A stretch of 64,000 nucleotides of DNA from Streptomyces sp. NBC_01142 (GTDB lineage Bacteria > Actinomycetota > Actinomycetes > Streptomycetales > Streptomycetaceae): positions 3,596,001 to 3,660,000 of the forward strand of contig NZ_JAPEOR010000001.1 of the NCBI RefSeq assembly GCF_026341125.1, read 5' to 3'. Of this stretch, positions 8,917 through 17,621 are shown one piece after another (the first letter of the stretch is position 1; each line of letters begins with the position of its first letter). The position numbers were made by a program, and so were the translations under genes. The notes under the pieces are model-generated. The model was given only the letters and a program-made list of their open reading frames with translations. It made no database searches and was not told the origin of the DNA.

Positions 8917-9015
8917 CCGGCGGCCGGGTGGCCGACGGGGGACCGAGTGATCTGAAAAACAACTGATGATCGCTTCCCGACTTATGGCACGGGGGCCTGT
9001 ACAAGGGATATGGGG

Positions 9016-10857
9016 ATGCAGATCAAGCCACGCCAGCATCTGCTGGATATCTGGCAGGCAATTGCACGCCACTCGTTCGAGGACGGTGAATGGGAGTGGG
9101 GCGAGTGGGGCGGGAGGAGCAGTGTCGCGGATGCCGAACGTCTGCTCTGCCTCATGTATCCGGCCACCGAGATCCCGGCGTTCCGGCTCGACGACCCGGA
9201 CACGACGGAACGTGACGTCCAGTCGGCGCTGAAGAACGTCGGAGGGCGTCTGGAACTCCCCGGCAAGCTCGTCACGGCCCTCGCGGAGTTCATGCGCACC
9301 CACGCGGCGGAGGACAAGAGGCCGAGCTTCGCGGGCGGTAACTACTTCATCTCCGGCGATCCCGAGCAGGACCTCACCCCTGAGCAGCGGGAACTGGGCG
9401 TCGTCGACTCCTTCTCGATGTCGATCACCCTCTCCCTCGCCACCCTCGGCTTCCTCAAGGTCTACGAGACGAAGACGCGCCGCGCCGAGGTACGGGCCCT
9501 GATCGACGAGCTGAAGACCGCCACCGAGACCCGGCTCACCGCCGCGATGGTCAGCCTGCTGCGCTCGTTCACCGTGAACGTCTTCGACCCCGAGGAGCCC
9601 CAGGGCCGTACCCTCGGCAAGCTCCTCGGCCAGGGACAGATCTCCGAGCGGATCGTCCTCCAGCAGTTCCAGCGCCGGTTCAAGGCGCTGCGCGCCACGG
9701 TCAGCGAGAGTTTCATCCTCGGTGTCGATGTAGCCGACCGCATCAAGGACGACAACCAGCTCTTCGAGATCGGCTGGGCCTGGAGCCTGGTGCGGGACGC
9801 CCCGCCGGTGGAGACGGTCGAGCCGATCGGCCCGCAGCCGGACGGGGTCGCGGACCCCATTCCGTACCTCTACTTCACCGTGGTCGCCCTCGACGGCATC
9901 CAGGACCTGTTCTCCGACCGCACGCTCACGCTCGGTCTGCTCAATACCGAACAGCAGCGGCTGGCCGAGGCGTTACGACTGCGCTGGGAGGTCACCCAGC
10001 AGTACTGGTCGGGCATCGCCCGGTTCGGCGACGGCAGTTGGCCGCTGGAGGACATCCCCTGGCGTACGACGGGACAGCGGCTGGAGTCCGAGTACTTCTC
10101 GCTCTCCGTCGCCGCCATCCTCGTCCAGGACCTCGTGCGCCGCCGCGCCACCGACGACGACCTCACCCGTACCGTCGGCATCATGGAACGCCTCGCCGAG
10201 CGGGGCCGTATCACCAGCCGTATGACCCAGAACGACCCGGCCATCGGACTGCATCAGCCCGGTGTCCGGCTGCCGCTCCAGGGCAGCCAGACCATCGGAC
10301 CTCCGATGCAGTGGACAATGGGTGACTTCTCGGCACAGCTGCTCAAGCGGAGCATCCAGCTCTGCGCGCTGTCCCGGAACATATCCGCACACGACCGGCT
10401 GCTCCGCCTCGCCGAACGGATCTTCGACCACGTCTGGATCCGCCGGATCAGGAACGGCGACGGCGCCGGCCTGTGGGACCACATCCAGGCCGCCTATCCC
10501 GAGGCGCCGCCCAACGAGGGCCCGCTGTCGTGGAGCATCACCGAGCGCGTCACTGAGTGCATGGTCGCCGCGCGCCAGCTCTACACCCAGCCGCCGATCC
10601 GCAGCGCCGAACTGGCCACCCTCGCCGCCGCCCTGCTGAGCGAGGCCACGCACCTCCTCGGCAACGAACAACTGGAACCCACCTCCCAGGCCGACGGCTC
10701 CCACGGCATCGCACTCAAGAGCGTCGAGGTCAAACTCCGCCGTGCCCGGCTCCTTCTCGACGACCAGCCCGGTACGGCCGTCGCGCTGACCCTGGACGTG
10801 CTCGGCGAACTGGACACCCTGGCGCTGGCCAGGCATACCGCCTCCCGGGGAGTGTGA
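9016..10857 (+). CDS. SCO2524-like conserved actinobacterial protein
   Basis: A 613-aa soluble protein, mostly alpha-helical, with no signal peptide, membrane segment or catalytic motif that I can name. It starts MQIKPRQHLLDIWQAIARHS and contains long acidic/basic helices (RAEVRALIDELKTATETRLT, VQDLVRRRATDDDLTRTV). By length and position, directly after the methyltransferase and before the variant P-loop protein, it matches the family called SCO2524 (recall). ATG 9016 is preferred over ATG 9010 because AAGGGA (9003-9008) is then 7 nt away rather than 1. A scaffold or partner role is plausible but unproven. Confidence 0.8.
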   Translation: MQIKPRQHLLDIWQAIARHSFEDGEWEWGEWGGRSSVADAERLLCLMYPATEIPAFRLDDPDTTERDVQSALKNVGGRLELPGKLVTALAEFMRTHAAEDKRPSFAGGNYFISGDPEQDLTPEQRELGVVDSFSMSITLSLATLGFLKVYETKTRRAEVRALIDELKTATETRLTAAMVSLLRSFTVNVFDPEEPQGRTLGKLLGQGQISERIVLQQFQRRFKALRATVSESFILGVDVADRIKDDNQLFEIGWAWSLVRDAPPVETVEPIGPQPDGVADPIPYLYFTVVALDGIQDLFSDRTLTLGLLNTEQQRLAEALRLRWEVTQQYWSGIARFGDGSWPLEDIPWRTTGQRLESEYFSLSVAAILVQDLVRRRATDDDLTRTVGIMERLAERGRITSRMTQNDPAIGLHQPGVRLPLQGSQTIGPPMQWTMGDFSAQLLKRSIQLCALSRNISAHDRLLRLAERIFDHVWIRRIRNGDGAGLWDHIQAAYPEAPPNEGPLSWSITERVTECMVAARQLYTQPPIRSAELATLAAALLSEATHLLGNEQLEPTSQADGSHGIALKSVEVKLRRARLLLDDQPGTAVALTLDVLGELDTLALARHTASRGV

Positions 10858-10860
10858 ACG

Positions 10861-11778
10861 GTGCTCGTCTTCGCCGCTTCCGACAAGGGAGGCACCGGCC
10901 GCTCCGTCACCAGCGCCAATGTCGCCTACCGCAGGGCGCTCGCCGGAGACGATGTCTGCTACCTGGACTTCGACTTCGGATCACCCACCGCCGCCGCGGT
11001 CTTCGACGTTCCGAGCGCGCTGCGCGGCATCGAGCAGGGCGGTCTCCACTCGTACCTCCAGGGCAAGGCCACCGAGCCGGTACGGATCGACGTATGGGCC
11101 GAGACCGAGCACGAGGTGCTGCGCTACCGGCCGACCGGCTCGGGCAGTCTGGTGCTCCTCCCCGGCGACCGCAGCGGGGGCGAATTCGCCGTCGGCAAGG
11201 ACGCGTTGAGTCGGTGCGTCGACCTGTTCCTGCGGCTGAACAGCGAGTTTGACCTGGTCGTGGTCGATCTGAGCGCGGGCCGCAGTTATGCGACGGACAT
11301 GGTGCTCGAAGCCACCTCACGGCCGGAACTGCGGGACGTCGACGCCCGCTGGCTCGTCTACCACCGCTGGACCCGGCAGCATGTGATCGCCGCCGCCGGG
11401 CTGGTGTTCGGTACGCGGGGCATCATCGCCGGCGGCGTGGCCCGCGGACATGACGAGGACCGGCTGCGGGGCAGTATCCGCTTCGTACGGGCCGCGGTGC
11501 CCGACCCCGAGTCGGCACTGTGGTCCCAGGTGCCGCCCGCGCAGTCCGCGTGGATGCGCAAGTGCGACCAGGACCTCAACAAGCTCGCGGCCGAACTGGA
11601 CATCGGCTTCAGCCGGGTGCTGGGGGCCGTGCCGCTGGAGCCCGTGCTCCAGTGGCGCGAGCAGCTGATCACCGACGAGGACGTCCTCGCCAGCCGGGTC
11701 GCGAACATGGAGACCCGGCAGGCACTCGAAGACCTCGCGACCCGGCTGACCGACGACGACGCGTGGGGGCAGCGATGA
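10861..11778 (+). CDS. Variant P-loop ATPase, ParA/MinD-like (SCO2523-like)
   Basis: A 305-aa protein with the N-terminal layout of SIMIBI/ParA ATPases: VFAASDKGGTGRSVTSANVA (about residues 3-22) at the deviant Walker A site, then CYLDFDFGSPTAAAVFDV and LVVVDLSAGRS as the later strands. The signature Lys is present, but the canonical GK[ST] is GRS, so nucleotide binding or hydrolysis may be altered; this explains the family label 'variant P-loop'. GTG 10861 lies 3 nt after the preceding stop, with GGGGAG upstream. The next gene overlaps it by 4 bp (ATGA), indicating translational coupling. A partition-like or GTPase-switch role in this cluster is inference. Confidence 0.85.
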   Translation: MLVFAASDKGGTGRSVTSANVAYRRALAGDDVCYLDFDFGSPTAAAVFDVPSALRGIEQGGLHSYLQGKATEPVRIDVWAETEHEVLRYRPTGSGSLVLLPGDRSGGEFAVGKDALSRCVDLFLRLNSEFDLVVVDLSAGRSYATDMVLEATSRPELRDVDARWLVYHRWTRQHVIAAAGLVFGTRGIIAGGVARGHDEDRLRGSIRFVRAAVPDPESALWSQVPPAQSAWMRKCDQDLNKLAAELDIGFSRVLGAVPLEPVLQWREQLITDEDVLASRVANMETRQALEDLATRLTDDDAWGQR

Positions 11779-12791
11779 CGGACACCACGGGCAAAGCCGT
11801 GCCGAGTGCCGGTCCGGACGCCCTCTCCGGAGGCATGTCCGCAGCGGTGTTCCGGGAGACCGCCGCGGAACCGCGCACGCAGTCCGTGCCGCTCGCCCAT
11901 GTCTCCCTCGAACTCGGCCACCTCTACATGGAGGACTTCGAAGCCGGCCCGGAGCGGCTGCGCGAGCACTTCGCCCGGGTACGGCCCTGGGCAGACGCGG
12001 TACGCGCGTCCGCCGCGGTGGGCGGCCGGCAGCCCAGGATCAGCACGTGCTTCCTGATCGACGACTACTTCACCCGCTTCTCCTCGCCCGCCGAACTCGT
12101 ACCGACCCTGCTCGCGGAGGCCGAGAAGGCCGGGCTGACGATCGACTACCTGGCCCGTGAGTCCGGCTGCGCCGTCGCCGACGGTATCGGCGTCGCCGAA
12201 GCCGTGGAGCACCGTCTCGTCGAGTCACCGCCCACCGGCAGCGACGGCTCCCGGCCGCCGGCCGGGGAGACCGGCTGGCTCGCCAACGGCGAACGCGGCC
12301 CGGACGCCGGGACCTTGGAGGCCATGGCCCAGGTCCCGTCCTGGCGGCCCCCCGCCGAGACCGCGGCCCGCCGCCACTCCGTCTTCGTGGACGTGGAGCT
12401 GTGGGACAACCGGAACGACCGCCGCACCTGGTCCTGCCCCTTCCTCGCCGCCGTCTGGCAGCTGGCGCGGCTCGGCCTGCTGCGGCACCACGGCGAGCCC
12501 GTGCTGCGGCCCCGGCCCTGGTCCGGAGGTGCGTTCCCGAGCCAGTGGGACGACTTGCCGTCGCTCGTCCAGCTCAACGCCACGGCGGCACCCTTCTCCG
12601 CGTACCGCACCGCCTCCGTACTGCCGTCCCGGTTCCTGCCCGTCGAGCACGCCGTCCGGGTCATCCTCGACCAGGTCGACGCCGACCCGGGCGCGCTGCG
12701 TCAGGTCGCCGAGCGCTCCGCCCGCGAGGGCATGGCGGTCCCGGACGAGATCGCGGACCGTGCCTCCTACGTCTTCTACGCAGGACCCTGA
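11775..12791 (+). CDS. SCO2522-like conserved protein
   Basis: A 338-aa soluble protein with no motif I can assign. After a Ser/Thr/Pro-rich N terminus it has VSLELGHLYMEDFEAGPERL, TCFLIDDYFTRFSSPAEL, a Pro/Gly-rich linker, VFVDVELWDNRNDRRTWSCP and a C-terminal helical part ending DRASYVFYAGP. The start ATG overlaps the stop of the P-loop gene (ATGA at 11775-11778), and the next gene starts 1 nt after its stop. It matches the SCO2522 family by place and length (recall). Function unknown. Confidence 0.8.
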   Translation: MTDTTGKAVPSAGPDALSGGMSAAVFRETAAEPRTQSVPLAHVSLELGHLYMEDFEAGPERLREHFARVRPWADAVRASAAVGGRQPRISTCFLIDDYFTRFSSPAELVPTLLAEAEKAGLTIDYLARESGCAVADGIGVAEAVEHRLVESPPTGSDGSRPPAGETGWLANGERGPDAGTLEAMAQVPSWRPPAETAARRHSVFVDVELWDNRNDRRTWSCPFLAAVWQLARLGLLRHHGEPVLRPRPWSGGAFPSQWDDLPSLVQLNATAAPFSAYRTASVLPSRFLPVEHAVRVILDQVDADPGALRQVAERSAREGMAVPDEIADRASYVFYAGP

Positions 12792-12792
12792 C

Positions 12793-13761
12793 ATGACTGT
12801 CCCGGGGGACACCATGGAGTTGGTACTGGCCTGCGGGGAGGTGCGGACCTGTCTGCTCCAGCACTCACAGTCGCTGCCCGGCCGCGCCGCCGCCGACCTG
12901 CTGCGGTTGCGCGCCGACGAACGGGTCCGGGTCTCCGAACGCCCCAATCCCTACGCCGTCTCGGCGGACGTGCTCACCGGCGTGGACTGCCGGCTGCCCA
13001 CCACCTCCGGTGCCAGGATCCGGGCCGTCGGGACCGTCTCGGCCCGTGCCGTGCTCACCGGGGGCCGCGTCCTTCAGTCCGGCGCCCTCTTCCGGTCCCC
13101 GGCCTCCGGACCCGACCAGCGGCAGCCATGGGGCCACTACCTGGCCCGGCCGGGAGTGGTCGAACCCTTCGGGAAGCTGTCCGACCGGGCGGTCGCCGAC
13201 GGATTCCTGATCCCGACCCGGCAGCCCGGCGAACTGGACGTCGGAGCGATCGCCGAACGACTGCTCGGCAAGGTCCTGAGGCATCAACTGCTCGACCAGC
13301 GGGCACCCTTCAAGTCCCAGCGCACTCGGCTGCGCTGGGTCGCGTTGGAAGCTCTGGACGGCGAGGGCCCTTCGATCGAACGCTTCACCCTTGCCGAGGA
13401 CGGGCTGCGCACCTTGGAGCTGCGCCTGCCGGCGGCTACGGGACCCGCCGCCGCGGGACTCTGCGAGGACCTGGCCCTGCACGACTGGCTGCTCACGACC
13501 CTCGTACGGATGGTCGAGCGCAGCCGGCTCGGGTCGGTCGACGGACGCGACGCTGTCATAGCGCTGCGTCCGGCCGTCGATCACCTACTGCACCTGTGGA
13601 TGCCGAAAGCTCGCGTGGACCGGACTCTGGGCCCGCTGTGGGAGGTGTTGGAGCGGGAACCGGGATTCACCCGGCAGTGGCAGACCCTGGTCCAGCGGAT
13701 CAGGGACCAACTTGCCCTGCAGGCCATTCCCATGCAGCGCGATGCCCTGACAAGCCGCTGA
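12793..13761 (+). CDS. SCO2521-like conserved protein
   Basis: A 322-aa soluble protein with an N-terminal beta-rich part (MELVLACGEVRTCLLQHS, ISARAVLTGGRVL-like) and a helical C-terminal half ending in VQRIRDQLALQAIPMQ. No catalytic motif is apparent. It starts 1 nt after the stop of the previous gene, so the two are almost certainly translated together. It matches the SCO2521 family by order and length (recall). A role as a binding partner of the variant P-loop ATPase is inference only. Confidence 0.8.
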   Translation: MTVPGDTMELVLACGEVRTCLLQHSQSLPGRAAADLLRLRADERVRVSERPNPYAVSADVLTGVDCRLPTTSGARIRAVGTVSARAVLTGGRVLQSGALFRSPASGPDQRQPWGHYLARPGVVEPFGKLSDRAVADGFLIPTRQPGELDVGAIAERLLGKVLRHQLLDQRAPFKSQRTRLRWVALEALDGEGPSIERFTLAEDGLRTLELRLPAATGPAAAGLCEDLALHDWLLTTLVRMVERSRLGSVDGRDAVIALRPAVDHLLHLWMPKARVDRTLGPLWEVLEREPGFTRQWQTLVQRIRDQLALQAIPMQRDALTSR

Positions 13762-13803
13762 CGGGCGGACACGCGCACGATCCCAACGGGGGGATTCAGA
13801 CAT

Positions 13804-14742
13804 ATGGACGGATCGTCGAGAACGCAAGGCTCGGGGAGCACCTCCGGACCGCTGGGCTTACCACCGTTCCTGCTGAAGACGCTGATCACGGCGCTCATCG
13901 GCGGGACGGCGTACCTCCTCACGAACATCACCGATCAGCCCGAGGTGTGGAAACTGACCGCTTCCATCTTTCTGGGAGGCGCGGCGCTGATCATCCAGTA
14001 CATGATCGACTTCGAGCGGCGGCTCGGCGGGGTGGAAGGCACCCTCACCGATCACAACGCCGAGATGCGGCGGCTGGTCGCCCGCGGCTTCGCCCGTATC
14101 AACGAGGTCACCGAACTCTTCGGCCTGGTGGACCGGTCGGCGCTGCCGCCGGACGGAGTCACCCGCCTGGTACGCAGTGCGACCCAGGTCGGGTCGAGCG
14201 CTCCCGCGATCATGCAGGCCTTCGCGCGGGAGGAGATCAGCAGGCTCACCACGCTGATGGAGAACCTCAACCAGAAGCTCGTCGACTACGAGGGTGAGGA
14301 CCACGACTGGATCGTGAGCCTCACCCACTGCGCCGCCACGACCATCGACGCCACCAGCACCTCCGTGGACCGCGACTTCTGGCCGAGCGAGCTGGGTCAG
14401 CGGTATCTGCGGGCGCAGCGCGACGCGGTCAAGGAGCGGCAGGTGCGGATCCGGCGGCTGTTCATTGTGGAGACGCCCGAGCAGAACAGCCCCGAACTCC
14501 AGCAGTTCTGCGACAACCAGCAGAGCCTGGGGATCGAGGTACGCGTCCTCGCGCTGTCGGAACTCTCGCCGATCGCCCGGATGGACGAGACCAACGACTT
14601 CATCGTCTTCGACGAGTCGTTGTCGTACGAGATCGGCTTCGACCTGCGCGGCGTGAACACGAAGACGATCATGGACCTGCGTGCCGACCGGGTGTCCAAG
14701 CGTGTCCAGCGATTCAAGGCGCTGTGGGAAGCCGGGGAGTAG
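13804..14742 (+). CDS. Membrane-anchored protein with C-terminal PLD-like/DUF6879-like domain
   Basis: A 312-aa protein with two N-terminal membrane helices (LLKTLITALIGGTAYLLT, residues about 23-41, and LTASIFLGGAALIIQYMI, about 51-68) that form a hairpin. A coiled-coil cytoplasmic stretch follows (RLGGVEGTLTDHNAEMRRLV), then a C-terminal domain of alternating strands and helices. That domain has the REVQIRRLFIVE-like block around residue 215, LGIEVRVLALSEL and NDFIVFDES, typical of inactive phospholipase-D-like sensor domains found on actinobacterial regulators. A G-rich ribosome site (GGGGGG) is 9-12 nt upstream. It closes the methyltransferase/P-loop cluster with a 42-bp gap, and could tether the complex to the membrane (inference). 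Confidence 0.8.
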   Translation: MDGSSRTQGSGSTSGPLGLPPFLLKTLITALIGGTAYLLTNITDQPEVWKLTASIFLGGAALIIQYMIDFERRLGGVEGTLTDHNAEMRRLVARGFARINEVTELFGLVDRSALPPDGVTRLVRSATQVGSSAPAIMQAFAREEISRLTTLMENLNQKLVDYEGEDHDWIVSLTHCAATTIDATSTSVDRDFWPSELGQRYLRAQRDAVKERQVRIRRLFIVETPEQNSPELQQFCDNQQSLGIEVRVLALSELSPIARMDETNDFIVFDESLSYEIGFDLRGVNTKTIMDLRADRVSKRVQRFKALWEAGE

Positions 14743-14808
14743 GCCCCGGCCGTACGAGGAAGGCCCCGACCAGGAGCGCATGCTGTCGGTGAATCGGGAG
14801 GCCTGCGT

Positions 14809-14853
14809 GACGACGGCCTGTACGACCTCGTTGGGGTTGTGCAGGCCGTCGTC
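14809..14853 (+). terminator. Stem-loop after the SCO252x-like cluster
   Basis: GACGACGGCCTGTAC at 14809-14823 pairs with GTGCAGGCCGTCGTC at 14839-14853, with one G-U pair and a 15-nt loop. There is no T-run, as is common in Streptomyces. It sits 66 bp after the last stop codon and may end the transcript. Confidence 0.6.
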
Positions 14854-14945
14854 GTGTTCAGGGCCGGGGTTCGTGTCGTTGCGTGGGGTTGATCCGGCGG
14901 AAATCCCGGAGGAGCCCCGTCATCCCCGAACCGGCGGGAGCGTTG

Positions 14946-16544
14946 ATGAGGCAACGCCTGGACACGATCGACAACCGGCAGCAGCTCGTCCGTGAGACCG
15001 CCGAGCGGCTGGGTGCGCAGATCACCCTGCTCACAACGGCAGTTGACAGCTCGAACGCAGCACGTCAGAGTCCCGGCGTGAGCGAGACCAACGATCTGAC
15101 GCCTGCCGAGGTGCGTGTATGGCGGGCCTTTCCGCGAGGCGAGCCCGTGGACTTCCGCGCCGCCGAGAACGAGGATCCGGCGCTCGGCAACACGTGGGGC
15201 GCCGAGCGGACTGTACGGGCGAGTGTGCTGCGGGCGTTGCTGCTCAAGGCTCCGCAGGAGGAGGGGGAGATCGCCGCGCTCAAGATCACGGGGGCGCGGA
15301 TCACCGGCGTACTGGACCTGAAGTACGCCACGATCGACGCCGCCATCCGGCTGAGCCACTGCCAATTCGACGGTGTTCCCAACCTGTACGGTGCCCAGCT
15401 GCGCCAGCTCAATCTGAGCAAGTCCGTTCTGCCGGGCTTGACCTCGGCGACCTTGCGGGTCGAGGGGGTGCTGCGGATGACGGACTGCCGTGTGCGGGGG
15501 CCGGTGCGGCTCGGCGGGGCGCAGATCTCCGGGGCGCTTTTCATGGAACGCGCGGAGTTCACGGCGCCGGACGACTCCGAGCCGGTGCTGCAGCTCAACC
15601 AGGCCGCGATCGGGGACGACGTGTGGGCGCCAGAGATGCGCGCACACGGACAGGTACGGCTCACCGGCGCCTCCGTCGCCGGGCGGATCAACGTTCAGGA
15701 CGCCGAGTTCAACAAGCCCGATGGCACCGCGCTGGACGCGCAGAACCTCACCGTGGGAGCCCATGTACGGGCGCGGTGCGTACGAGCGCAGGGCCGGGTC
15801 GAGCTCCGAGGTTCGCGCATATCGGGCCGTCTCGACCTGCTCCACGCCCACCTGTCGAATCCGGGCGACACGGCACTGCGTGCGAGCAGTTGTGTCATTG
15901 GTGAACTCTGGCTGCGCAGGGGCGATCGCATCGAGGGCGCCCTGAATCTGCGGCGTTCTCACATAGAGATCCTGACCCTTGAACCGGAGATGCTGCCGGA
16001 CCAGGTGCATCTCAGCAATCTCACGTACACCGTACTCACCCCGCACGAGCCGGCCGAACGCCGCCTTCCGATGCTGGAGCGGGACGGCGACCGGTATGAG
16101 CCGTACGGCTATGAGCAACTGACGGCCGCCTACCGTCACGTCGGTGACGACGACGCGGCCCGGCTCGTCCAACTCGCCAAGCAGCGCCGCCGACGCGCCA
16201 CGCTCACCTGGTACGGGCGGCTGTGGGGGTACGTCCAGGACGCCACCGTCGGCTACGGCTTCCGCCCGTTGCGCGCGGCCGTCTGGCTGCTGTCCCTCAT
16301 GACGATCGGATCGATCGCGTACGGCCTGGACCACCCACGCCCCATCAAGGCGGACGAGGCCCCTGACTTCAACCCGGTCTTCTACACCCTCGACCTGCTC
16401 CTGCCGGTCATCAACTTCGGCCAGGAGTCGGCGTTCGCCCCTGACGGCCGGCACCAGTGGCTGTCGTACACCCTGATCATCACCGGCTGGATCCTGGCGA
16501 CGACGATCGTCACGGGCGTGACCCGTACGGTCAGCCGCCAATGA
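14946..16544 (+). CDS. Membrane-associated protein with pentapeptide-like repeats
   Basis: A protein of about 532 aa. The core opens ETNDLTPAEVRVWRAFPRGE and continues with a long series of 20-25-residue repeats alternating hydrophobic strands with G/A/R turns (ITGARITGVLDLKYATID, VRGPVRLGGAQISGALFMER, ELRGSRISGRLDLLHAHL), as in a right-handed beta-helix. Two or three membrane helices lie near the C terminus (AAVWLLSLMTIGSIAYGL, LSYTLIITGWILATTIVTG). Such proteins are often labelled 'membrane-associated oxidoreductase' in Streptomyces; I see no redox motif. ATG 14946 has GGGAG 5 nt upstream; GTG 15078 (VSETNDLTP) is an alternative that matches the conserved core. Confidence 0.75.
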   Translation: MRQRLDTIDNRQQLVRETAERLGAQITLLTTAVDSSNAARQSPGVSETNDLTPAEVRVWRAFPRGEPVDFRAAENEDPALGNTWGAERTVRASVLRALLLKAPQEEGEIAALKITGARITGVLDLKYATIDAAIRLSHCQFDGVPNLYGAQLRQLNLSKSVLPGLTSATLRVEGVLRMTDCRVRGPVRLGGAQISGALFMERAEFTAPDDSEPVLQLNQAAIGDDVWAPEMRAHGQVRLTGASVAGRINVQDAEFNKPDGTALDAQNLTVGAHVRARCVRAQGRVELRGSRISGRLDLLHAHLSNPGDTALRASSCVIGELWLRRGDRIEGALNLRRSHIEILTLEPEMLPDQVHLSNLTYTVLTPHEPAERRLPMLERDGDRYEPYGYEQLTAAYRHVGDDDAARLVQLAKQRRRRATLTWYGRLWGYVQDATVGYGFRPLRAAVWLLSLMTIGSIAYGLDHPRPIKADEAPDFNPVFYTLDLLLPVINFGQESAFAPDGRHQWLSYTLIITGWILATTIVTGVTRTVSRQ

Positions 16545-16890
16545 CCCCCACCAGAACCCGCGAGAACCTCGCTGAACGCCCTCTGAGGACGTCCTTGCGC
16601 TGGAGGAGTTCGTCATCGTGCAGCTGGGTCGGGTGTATGGGGAGGTGAGCGAAACCGGTAAGACCTCCTTCGCGGTGCGGTCCCTGCTCACCTGGCTTTC
16701 CGCAGCGCTCACGACCGTCACGGGCAGCGCGGCAACGAACTCGGGCGTTGAGCACACCTGCGCCGTCCTCTCAGAGGGGAGCCGTTTGTGCTGGCGATTG
16801 ACGATCAGCACGCCTCAGTGACCGGATCGTTGGCCTGTCAGCCCTGCGACGGGATCGCAGGAACGCCTGCTCACCCCCGGCCGACGTACG
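16545..16890. other. Intergenic, no gene seen
   Basis: A 346-bp gap between convergent genes. Short frames on both strands have no motif. No strong hairpin terminator was found. Confidence 0.4.
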
Positions 16891-17559
16891 TCAGCCTTGC
16901 TGTCGCAGGTCTCGTAGTCCTTGCACGAGCAGGCGAAGACCGAACTCGAAGTGCGCAGCGAAGTCCGAGCCTGTGAGCAGGGGCAGTGTGGCCGTCAGGT
17001 GTGGGTACCCTTCGTCGGCCACGGCCTCGCGCAAGCGGTTGGCGTCCGCCGGGGCGCCGTTGTGGTGACCCAGGGCTGCTTGCTCTTCCAAGGTGTGGCC
17101 AACAGTGAAGCTGGTCACCGTCAACAGAGTGCGTGCGGCGGCGTCGTCGTCGAAGCCGGCGTCGCGCAGAACGCCGATCACGGTGTCGGCGAAGGTCAAG
17201 GTATGGGTGCCGGTCGAGTGCGTTCCGGCGAAGACGCGAGCACCATCGCGTCGCGCGAGGAGCGCCGCGCGCATTCCCCTCGCCAGGGCAGGTAGCCGAC
17301 TGTCCCAGTCTCCGTCCGTGGAGCCTTCAGGGGCGAGGGCTTCGGCGAGTATCCGCTCCGCCATGGCCGTCAGCAGGTCCTGCTTGGTGGCGAAGTAGCG
17401 GTAGAGGGCGCCTGCCTGGACACCCATCGCATCGGCCAGGCGCCGCATGGTCAAGGCATCCAGTCCTGCCTCGTCGAGCAGGTCGAGGGCGGTCTCGACG
17501 GTGGCCGCGGGGTCCAGGCGTGCCGGGCGGCCTCGGGCGGGGGTTGACGGATTGCTCAT
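16891..17559 (-). CDS. TetR family repressor with classical TetR-type C-terminal domain
   Basis: A 222-aa repressor. The HTH is RLADAMGVQAGALYRYFATKQDLLTAM, close to tetracycline-type TetR, and the C-terminal part (FTVGHTLEEQAALGHH, FGLRLLVQGLRDL) is the TetR_C-like ligand domain. It is divergent from a FAD monooxygenase with a perfect 32-bp palindrome between them. It should repress both genes until a ligand, perhaps an aromatic polyketide-like compound, releases it; the ligand is inference from the partner enzyme. Confidence 0.93.
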   Translation of the reverse strand: MSNPSTPARGRPARLDPAATVETALDLLDEAGLDALTMRRLADAMGVQAGALYRYFATKQDLLTAMAERILAEALAPEGSTDGDWDSRLPALARGMRAALLARRDGARVFAGTHSTGTHTLTFADTVIGVLRDAGFDDDAAARTLLTVTSFTVGHTLEEQAALGHHNGAPADANRLREAVADEGYPHLTATLPLLTGSDFAAHFEFGLRLLVQGLRDLRQQG

Positions 17560-17571
17560 GGGGCCGATTAT

Positions 17572-17603
17572 AGTGAACAGCGTTCACGTGAACGCTGTTC
17601 ACT
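17572..17603 (+). promoter_or_regulatory. Perfect 32-bp palindromic TetR operator
   Basis: Bases 17572-17603 are identical to their reverse complement; the half is AGTGAACAGCGTTCAC. Each half contains its own GTGAACnnnGTTCAC dyad, so two overlapping operators are nested. A rightward promoter TTGACG (17544-17549) with GATTAT (17566-17571) runs into the palindrome, so repressor binding would block RNA polymerase. The tetR and monooxygenase starts flank it at 17559 and 17622. Confidence 0.9.
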
Positions 17604-17621
17604 AAATGGGAGAGGTTCGGA

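Noticed and set aside
14397..16811. 804-codon minus-strand reading frame
   Set aside because: It lies wholly opposite the 312-aa and repeat-rich membrane genes and its composition (Arg/Gly/His-rich, no motif) is that of a shadow frame.
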